Shown here: positions 57,276-64,000 of the stretch, one piece after another
Position numbering within the stretch: position 1 is the stretch's first letter
Layout of the letters: each line of letters begins with the position of its first letter
Assembly: GCA_024760905.1 (NCBI GenBank)
Contig: CM045751.1
Span: forward strand, 10,806,001 to 10,870,000
Source of the DNA: Plotosus lineatus
Taxonomy: Eukaryota > Chordata > Actinopteri > Siluriformes > Plotosidae
Direction of reading: 5' to 3'
DNA length: 64,000 nucleotides
The notes under the pieces: model-generated
Told to the model about the DNA's origin: nothing
Database searches by the model: none
The model's input: only the letters and a program-made list of their open reading frames with translations
Translations under genes and position numbers: made by a program

Positions 57276-58211
57276 AATCTGCTGATAACTTTGTGTAATC
57301 TTGCTAACAAACAAGCAACCACACAAACCAAGGGTAGACATAAATGACTTGGTGGCGGTACAGAGCATGCTAAGCATGAGAGGGGTACGAGACATTTTCC
57401 AGTACAGTGCACTTATACATGTGATGTAAGAGCAACTCTCCATGAAGAAGAGGAAGAATCCCACAGGCTCCTCAGGTGTCTCACATTATCTCTTTTGGAG
57501 GAGCATGAGCCCTATTTCTCAGCTGTCAAACTAAACCACCCCTGCTTTTAGCACGTCCTCCGAAGATGCCCGATAACATGCTGCAGGTCCCTCGAAAGTG
57601 GAAACATATTTAAAGCGTCAATCTCTAACTGCAGGCCTCCAGCAAACTCTGGAGGTCACTCATTTATTTCATAGCTTTGTCGTGGACGCCTGAAACCCAC
57701 GACATCCATTTTCCAACCATTTCCAGTCTATTTACTGTAAAGGAAATGACAATCATCAATATAGCTGGAATACTTTTGATGAAAGACGCTATAACTCTTT
57801 CACCCTGGTTCAATGAAATTAAAAAAAAAAAAAAAAAGATGACAATGACTCTTTGTAACACACACCCTGTCACTGCAGCATTACAGTTCGAGGTGTGTAA
57901 TACGAGAACATGTTTTTGAGTTGCTCGGGTTGCATAGCTCTCGGAATATTGTTCTCACTCACTTCTGTGGTGGCATGAATATGGCCATCACTCAACTGAT
58001 CACTTCTGCTATGATGAAAAGAAAAGAAAAGGAAAAGGGTGTAGTGTGATGTAGTTTTCAGGGGATGGATTACCATTTTTAGCCAACTGCATGGACACAT
58101 TAATGCTCTCTTGAGGTTCAGGTCTTAAGGGTAAGGAATTTCTAGAAAGTATGATTACGAATGCTTTTCCTTGAGAAACTTGTGTGTGAATAAGGTCGAA
58201 ATTATATATTT
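57276..58211. other. Intergenic, nothing recognised
   Basis: A-tract at 57820-57837 and a frame at 57258-57464 without family motif. No exon support. Confidence 0.4.
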
Positions 58212-58562
58212 TTAGGGGCAGTGGTGGCCCACGGGTGGTAAGGTGCTGGATTACAGATCCCAAGGTCAACAGGTTCAAGCTCCACTATCAATGGGTTGTC
58301 ACCACTGTCCCCCACAGTGCAGTTAACTGGGTTCTCAAAAGCCGACCATGTCTCCCACTGTCTATGGTGTGAGGTTCATGTCAAAGAAGCATTGCTGACT
58401 TTCGCCAAGAGTAGCTGCAAAGCCGTCAACGTGTTTCTGCATTGTGATGACCTGGCGAGTTGTCCAGTGTGTACTCTGCCCTCACCCGGAGTCGGCTGGG
58501 ATGGGCGCCAGCCTCCCCGTGATCATAATTAGGATTAAGTGATGCAGTAAATGAATGAATGA
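58212..58562 (+). mobile_element. SINE-A, full length, tail type II
   Basis: Head AGGGGCAGTGGTGGCCCACG, CAGGTTCAAGCTCC B-box-like, AGTGCAGTTAACTGGG, tail with GATCATAATTAGGATTAAGT then AATGAATGAATGAA. Confidence 0.8.
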
Positions 58563-58649
58563 ATTAATCATTCATCTTATTACAATCTTTTTTGGCAGTC
58601 TACCATCACCTCCACATTAAGCATTTTGATGACATGCTACTAAAGCAGT

Positions 58650-58928
58650 GCTTCTCAATTATTTTCTGTGGCGCCCCCTAGGAAGAAAAAAAAACATTTC
58701 ATGCCCTCCCCACGCCACCCTGCGAGTGATTATAAATAGTATTATTTGTCGATAAAATGGTTATTAGTACACCTCTGCATAACATTGTATCTTTATTAAC
58801 ATTAAAAACAAAAAAGAAAGAAATATAGTTCAACTTACAATAAGGAAAAAAAATTAATTAACATTGTTTTTTAATCTGCAATTGAAAAGATTTAAAGTGC
58901 ACCAATTTGATTGAAGTGTACCTTGATT

Positions 58929-58955
<27 letters not shown>
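58650..58955. mobile_element. hAT-like element, left part
   Basis: Starts CAGTGCTTCTCAATTATTTTC and GTGGCGCCCCC, the common end of a hAT family. Contains the block also seen at 54142-54222 and ends at a long A run (58928-58955). A right end was not identified. Confidence 0.5.
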
Positions 58956-58959
<4 letters not shown>

Positions 58960-59039
58960 CAGAAAGGTGAAAACATAAAAATCACAGAAAATAATCAGCT
59001 GCTCAGCTAAAATGATCCCAAATGCGTTAAAATGGCAAC

Positions 59040-59740
59040 CAAAACCTGAAAGTGAAAAACTACCATTCGAATGGATGGAAGAACACCCAAAATGGCAAGG
59101 ATTCGGCCAACAATCAGCTCCAGGAAGATCAAAGAAGGTCTAGCGTAACCTGTGAGTCCTGTTACAATTTGAAGACGCCTAGTTGAAGCCGAGCTATCGG
59201 CAAAAAACCTCGCAAAGTCCCAGTGTTGAAAAAGGTGCTGAAGAGGTTACAATTTTTGCCAAAGAGCACGTTGATCGGCATAAAGAGAAACGGCAATAGT
59301 TTGTGGACTGATGAAAGTAAGATTGTTCTTTTTGGGTCTAGTAGCCCCTTAAGATGACCACCAAACACTGGATTCAAACCATAGTACACTTGAAGAGAGT
59401 GAAGCATGGTGGCGCAAGCATCACGATGTGGGGATTTTTCTTATACAGTACGACAGTGTTGGGCCTATTGAATCGCACAGCGGGGATCATGGATCAGTTT
59501 GAATACATCAGACCAGTTGAAGAGGTCGTGCTGCCTCATGCTGAAGAGGAAATGCACTTGAAATGGGGTCCAACAAGACAACGACCCCAAACACAGATCA
59601 ACAAGATTGACGTTATTGGAGCGGCATCCCGATCCGCAGACCTCCATCCGATAGAAAAGCTGAGGGGTGACATTGAAAATGCAGCTTCTGAGGCAAAATA
59701 TTGGTGCCATTCTTAACTCGGATGACCAGATATGGACCAA
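59040..59740 (+). pseudogene. Tc1-like transposase pseudogene
   Basis: Motifs in order on the plus strand, spread over several frames: FAKEHVDRHKEKRQ, LWTDESKIVLFG (first Asp), VKHGGASITMWGFF, GIMDQFEYI, PHAEEEMHLKW, QQDNDPKHR in a shifted frame (second Asp), and HPIEKLRGDIENA (final Glu). All three catalytic positions of a Tc1/mariner DDE enzyme can be seen, but frameshifts and stops between them show the gene is dead. Inverted repeats were not found. Confidence 0.75.
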
Positions 59741-60224
59741 AGCTGGGCCAAATATCTGGCGTAACTCGGTGCCACTCTGACGCAAGTTCGAGAACTTTGA
59801 GTCCATCAATGAATGCTTTAGTTTTATTGGATTTAGGGGGCGATTGTGATTTTGTTTTAATGACAGCAGCCAAATCTCACAATTATTTCTTATGTTTGAG
59901 ACTGATGGCATTTTTCCCTCATCTGTTTTAATTGTACTAGTAATATCAATCAACACTTCTGATGTCAGAGCGGCTGAAGACCGGCCAGTTTTTAAAGAGA
60001 TAACAAAAATACATTATCAACAATACGAGGTTTCATAGTGTTGGTTTTCTTTAAGAGACATAATGGTAGATAGTAGACTGATGGGATGGTGTTTGTCTCC
60101 TCTTGCTGTCTTTAAGTGGAACTGCAGACACGATAGAGACACCTTTGTGTTTGGGTCATTCCTGGAAAATGGACTGTGTAGTATTACTGCTGCTGCTCTA
60201 GCAGTACTGCATACATAATATTTG
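59741..60224. other. Intergenic, nothing recognised
   Basis: No feature recognised; the first part may be the flank of the Tc1 remnant. Confidence 0.35.
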
Positions 60225-60500
60225 CAGCAAATCGTGACCATCTGATCTGTCAGGGGGGCAGCTGAAGCCAATCTCAACCTAATGAGGCAGGGTACACCCT
60301 GAACAGGTCACCGGATTATCACAGTGCTAACTGAGAGATGAATAACTTCTCACAATCAGGTTCACGACCATGAGCAGTTTAGAGTAGTACTTGAGTAGTT
60401 CTGGAGAACCCCAAAGGAACCCTATACAAACACAGGAAGAACATGGAAACTCCACATAGTAAGGCCCAATTTGCAATCTGTTGCCAATTACAAACAGACC
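60225..60500 (-). mobile_element. SINE-F fragment, degraded
   Basis: Plus-strand reading includes GGGTACACCCTGAACAGGTC, AACACAGGAAGAACATGG and AAACTCCACATAG, the reverse-strand blocks of SINE-F, with many changes. Confidence 0.5.
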
Positions 60501-60535
60501 AAAAAAACACATTGGATGTGGGAAGATCATTTTGG

Positions 60536-60755
60536 TCTGGTATGGTGGTCTCGTGGTTAGGGCGCAGGATCGCTGATCCTAAGGTTGGGGGTTCGAGTCC
60601 CCACAAGGTTGTCACTGTCCCCCCCAGTGCAGCTAACTGGGTTATCAAAGGCGGGCCATGTCTCTCACTGTCTATGGTGAGAGGTTCATGTAAAAGAACC
60701 ATTGCTGACTTTCGTAAAGAGTAGCTGCAAAGCCATCAGCGTGTTTCTACTCAAA
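60536..60755 (+). mobile_element. SINE-A lacking a 3' tail
   Basis: GGTATGGTGGTCTCGTGG head, GGGGGTTCGAGTCCCC, AGTGCAGCTAACTGGGTTAT, ending near GTGTTTCTAC. Confidence 0.75.
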
Positions 60756-60859
60756 CCACTCACCAACCCACACTGAACCAGGGTGGTGAGTTATGGTTCA
60801 AACCCACAACGATGAAGGTTGTGGAGGCCATCTGCCAGCAGTGGCATGACAGGCTGCTG

Positions 60860-60880
60860 CTGCTGATGATGATGATGATT
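60860..60880. repeat. (CTG)(ATG) trinucleotide run
   Basis: CTGCTGCTGCTGATGATGAT-type run at about 60854-60879. Confidence 0.8.
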
Positions 60881-61181
60881 CCTAACTTGACAACAACACT
60901 TTCTGAAACAATGTGAAGGAACGTATCAACACTTCTGAGATGTTTCCTGGAGCTTAAACTCCTTTAAAAGCCTGAACAGGAATCATTTATGAATAATTCA
61001 TCCAGAATCACTGAAGTCCATTAAGCCATGCGAGAAATGGAGGGAACAAGTATTGATCTGCACTGTACAAGACAGAAAACAGTGGTTAGGGAAACGTCAA
61101 ATTGGGCTCCATATGGGCAGCAAGTTACATATACAAAACAATCGGTTTACAGCACCACCAGCTTCAGACATATATAGATAA

Positions 61182-61182
<1 letters not shown>

Positions 61183-61215
<33 letters not shown>
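61183..61215. repeat. (CT)n microsatellite
   Basis: CT dinucleotides. Confidence 0.95.
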
Positions 61216-61219
<4 letters not shown>

Positions 61220-61359
61220 ACACGTACACAAACACATATACACAACTCTTGCTCTATTTACTTAACACAGGAAAGGTAAATTCTCCACAGTCCAAATAGA
61301 AGACAGAATCACTGAGATTTATTCACTGAGCTTAAAGGATCCCACCTCGTCTCCGTCAT

Positions 61360-61700
61360 CATTATTTTCTGTAACCACTTAATCCTAATTAGGGTCATGG
61401 GGAGGCTGGCGCCCATCCCAGCCGACTCCAGGCGAGGGCAGAGTACACCCTGGACAGCTCGCCAGGCCATGGCAGGGCGGAAACACACTGACGGCTTTGC
61501 AGCTACTCTTGTCGAAAGTCAGCAATGGTTCTTCTACATAAAGCTCACACAATAGACAGTGACGGACATGGCCGGCCTTTGATAACCCAGTTAGTTGCAC
61601 TGGGAGGACAGTGGCAACCTTGTGGAGAGCGGGGCTTGAACCCTCAACCTTAGGATCAGCGATCCAGCACCCTACGCCACTTGGCCACCACTGCCACCTA
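61360..61700 (-). mobile_element. SINE-A, full length, tail type II
   Basis: Minus strand: GGTGGCAGTGGTGGCCAAGTGG, GGTTGAGGGTTCAAGCCCC, body with AGTGCAACTAACTGGG, tail GACCCTAATTAGGATTAAGT then GGTTACAGAAAATAATGATG. Confidence 0.8.
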
Positions 61701-61798
61701 GTCTCTGTCCCTCATGAAACTACCGTTTGCTTTGATGACCATAATAGGTCTGTTTGGGATACTTCTCTGCCAACTTTGCAAATCCAGACTGCGTAATA

Positions 61799-62535
61799 CA
61801 GTCGGCACTCTACTTACGAAATTAACCCGTTCCAGTGCAGTCTTCGTACTCTGAGGTTTTCGTAAGTAGAGGTGCAGTTTACATGTAAAATGCGTGATTT
61901 GTTCCAAGGCTCCCAAGACTACCCCATAAACCCTTTAAAAATTATAAAAGTACAACAATTTTGTATGAAATATGTGATAAAAGTAAAAGAAAATTATTTA
62001 CCTTTTTTTAAATCTCTCGAACCACCCATGCGACGCTTTAAATTCTGGGGGTTACTGGACTGAAAAGAACCCTCACCCCCACCCTCCTTCACGAGGTCTT
62101 TAAATATGGCGGTTGCTTTTTCCGAAATAGTCGCCTCCGTCACTGTATCTTCGCTTTTAATGCCTACTTCTGCTTCAAAATCGTCCCGATTGTAGCGGGA
62201 TTTCGGCCATACTGCTTTGCGATTTTGCTCAACCGCATCCCACTTTCGTATTTTTTATCATCTCCTGCTTCACTTCGACTGATAACGGAGCCCGCTTCTT
62301 CTTTTCGGTGTTACCGGGAATCACTTTCTTGGGGTCCATGATGGATAACGAAATATGACGCTGCAATGATCACTCTCAAAAAAACTCATGAGCCAACAGT
62401 CCTGTTCAACTCTCCTTCATGCGTGTGACAAACAGGAAATATGGGTACAGGAAGTATGGGTACAGTTCAGCTCCCTCCTGGCCAATGGGAGGCCAGCGGG
62501 GCGGGATGTTGGGAGACAGCCAATGAGAGAGCATG
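61799..62535 (-). mobile_element. Tigger-type element remnant with transposase N-terminus
   Basis: Starts CAGTCGGCACTCTACTTACG after TA (61797-61798), the partner end of the family at 39294-39991, and shares its interior and the GAGACAGCCAATGAGAGAGC stretch near the other end. The far terminal repeat is missing. Confidence 0.65.
62164..62339 (-). pseudogene. Tigger-like transposase N-terminal fragment
   Basis: From an ATG at 62339 the frame gives KKKRAPLSVEVKQEMI, then after a one-base shift in an A-run YESGMRLSKIAKQYGRNPAT and IGTILKQ before a stop. This is the helix-turn-helix opening (CENP-B-N/psq type) of Tigger-like transposases. The frameshift and stop kill it. The C-terminal relative at 53602-53838 comes from a different copy. 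Confidence 0.65.
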
Positions 62536-63689
62536 GTCATTCCCCATCTTTTCAACTGGGTTTAATTCTGGGTTCTGTCTCGGACCACACAAGGACCTTC
62601 ACCTTTATTCTTTTTTAAACACTGTGTTCAACTTTAGGCCTTTGTCATGATCGAAAGTGAACCTTCTTCTTATAGACAACATTTTTTGGCAGCAGGTCTT
62701 CCTCAAGAATTTGACAGTATTTTTGTCCTATCCATTTTCACTTTCTTTATGGAGGAGAAGTGCCTTTGCTGCAGAGAAACGCCCCCACAACAGGACACGA
62801 TCACCTCTGTGCAATGTACTGAACAACACCACCTGCTTTCCAGTTGGTAAGATGTTCTGTGGGTGGAAAACTATGTTTGTTTGATGACAAGATCACAGGT
62901 GGAAGACAGTTGGTGTGCAATGGAGCTGGTGATTAGTCACACCTCACTGACTTTGCAAGTAGTTTGTGAAGGGGTGTGATCTTTTTTAACCACATCAATG
63001 AATCTGTTTTTGTTCTGTTATAAGTTGAGTAAATACAGCCAGAAAAAAAAAATACTTTGTCTTCGTTTCTGGCTTGAAAGCAACAAAAGGAAAATATATT
63101 GAAGTCGGCAAGTCTTTGCTGAACCCACTATATGTCTCACAGAACAATGTTTGTTTACTGAAATGTGGTGGTGTTTTTTTTTTTCTTTTTTTTTTAAATT
63201 CAACATTGAATCTGATGATGAGAAATGTGGTTTGTGATACCGAGCAGTTTGTAGCAACTCCTATAATGCATGTAAGGTCAAGATTGTACCTCCATGGTTT
63301 GGACTTGTTTGTTCAGCAAATGCCACAGAGGAGAACTTTCAAGGCCAATTTTCCTGAAGGCATCCGTGATTGGTTTTTCACCATGGCGGGGCCATTGTGA
63401 AACTCCATTGCCATAAAGTTGTGTATTTGGTCTGCATAATTTTTTGACATACACAGTGTAGTATAGAACAAAGTAACATCCCCATGAATTCTAGGACCCA
63501 ATGTTTCCAAGCAGAGCATTTCTTACCCTGCATCCACTTGCTTGCTGTCTTCTCATACTCCATCCTGTTCCATCTCCATCCTATCAAGCAAGGCTCATGA
63601 GAAGTTCTCGATATGTTAAAGGAAACCATGACCAGTTCACTTTCTTCCACTGTTCTCTGGTCTGCTTACGGACACAATGTTGGTGGTAC
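62536..63689. other. Intergenic, nothing recognised
   Basis: Open frames at 62647-62884 and 63074-63400 show no family motif; a T run at 63174-63196. Confidence 0.35.
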
Positions 63690-64000
63690 AGTGGCGTAGT
63701 GGTGAACATCCATCTCACAGCAAGAAGGTCCTGGGTTAGATTTCCAGGCTTGGGTGTTGCTGTGTGGAGTTTGCATGTTCTCGTCATGCTTGTGTAGGTT
63801 TCCTCAGAGTACCCTGCTTTCCTCCCGCAGTCCAGACATGCGTAATAGGCTAAATGGCTGAACCAAAATTGCCCCGAGGTGTGAGCGAATGGTTGTATTT
63901 TGTATTATCCTGTGATGGTCTTGCGAGCTGTTCAGGATGCATCCCAACTGCGCCCAACAAACTATACGCTGTGAAAATGCACATTGAATTGAATAACTGG
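63690..64000 (+). mobile_element. SINE-F copy, runs to the window end
   Basis: GTGGTACAGTGGCGTAGTGG head, CAGCAAGAAGGTCCTGGGTT, TGCTGTGTGGAGTTTGCATG, CCGCAGTCCAGACATGCG, CCTGTGATGGTCTTGCG. Similarity fades after about 63950, and the tail-II end is not clear. Confidence 0.7.

Noticed and set aside
57258..57464. Frame that might be a conserved exon downstream of senp8
   Set aside because: No splice signals or recognisable family; kept as unassigned intergenic sequence.
63074..63400. Plus-strand frame of 108 codons near the window end
   Set aside because: No recognisable domain; contains a translated T run.
1..64000. CRISPR arrays, operons, prophage or bacterial defence systems
   Set aside because: The window is vertebrate nuclear DNA with split genes, SINEs and microsatellites; no prokaryotic layout is present.

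Overview
The window reads as teleost (ray-finned fish) nuclear DNA. It is AT-rich and intron-dominated, with long simple repeats. Its repeats include Rex3/RTE-type and L2/Jockey-type LINE fragments, several tRNA-derived SINE families, Tc1, Tigger/pogo and hAT DNA transposons. Two conserved vertebrate genes lie head to head. Species cannot be named from the sequence.

Genes. The large first coding exon of a class IX myosin (myo9a) lies on the minus strand at 9612-10457, inside an exon whose acceptor is at about 10541. A probable non-coding first exon of the same gene ends at 44809, so intron 1 would be about 34 kb. The NEDD8-specific protease SENP8 lies on the plus strand at 46618-47256 as one uninterrupted coding exon with a full catalytic triad. 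Between them (about 45.0-45.5 kb) is a CpG-containing stretch with a GC box and four CCAAT/ATTGG motifs, a good candidate for a shared bidirectional promoter. SENP8 next to MYO9A is also the arrangement in mammals.

Layout. 1-9611: myo9a intron 2 with SINEs, a self-nested TA-flanked MITE and a small hAT MITE. 9612-10541: myo9a exon 2. 10542-44808: intron 1, filled with repeats: a hAT element carrying a nested RTE-type LINE, an L2/Jockey-type RT fragment, pogo/Tigger MITEs, many SINEs, and a near-complete RTE-type RT domain just inside the intron. 44809-47775: exon 1, promoter and SENP8 with a polyadenylation signal. 47776-64000: intergenic, with MITEs, a TTAA-flanked element coding a cysteine-rich P2X7-ballast-like protein, a Rex3-like fragment, Tc1 and Tigger remnants and more SINEs.

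Most informative signals: (1) a TTAA-flanked transposon of about 0.8 kb with an intact 121-codon ORF, nested in a MITE whose empty site survives in another copy in this window; (2) modular sharing of 3' tails between SINEs and LINEs; (3) an overlapping stop-start (ATGA) uORF in the myo9a leader. All are read by eye; no database search was run.
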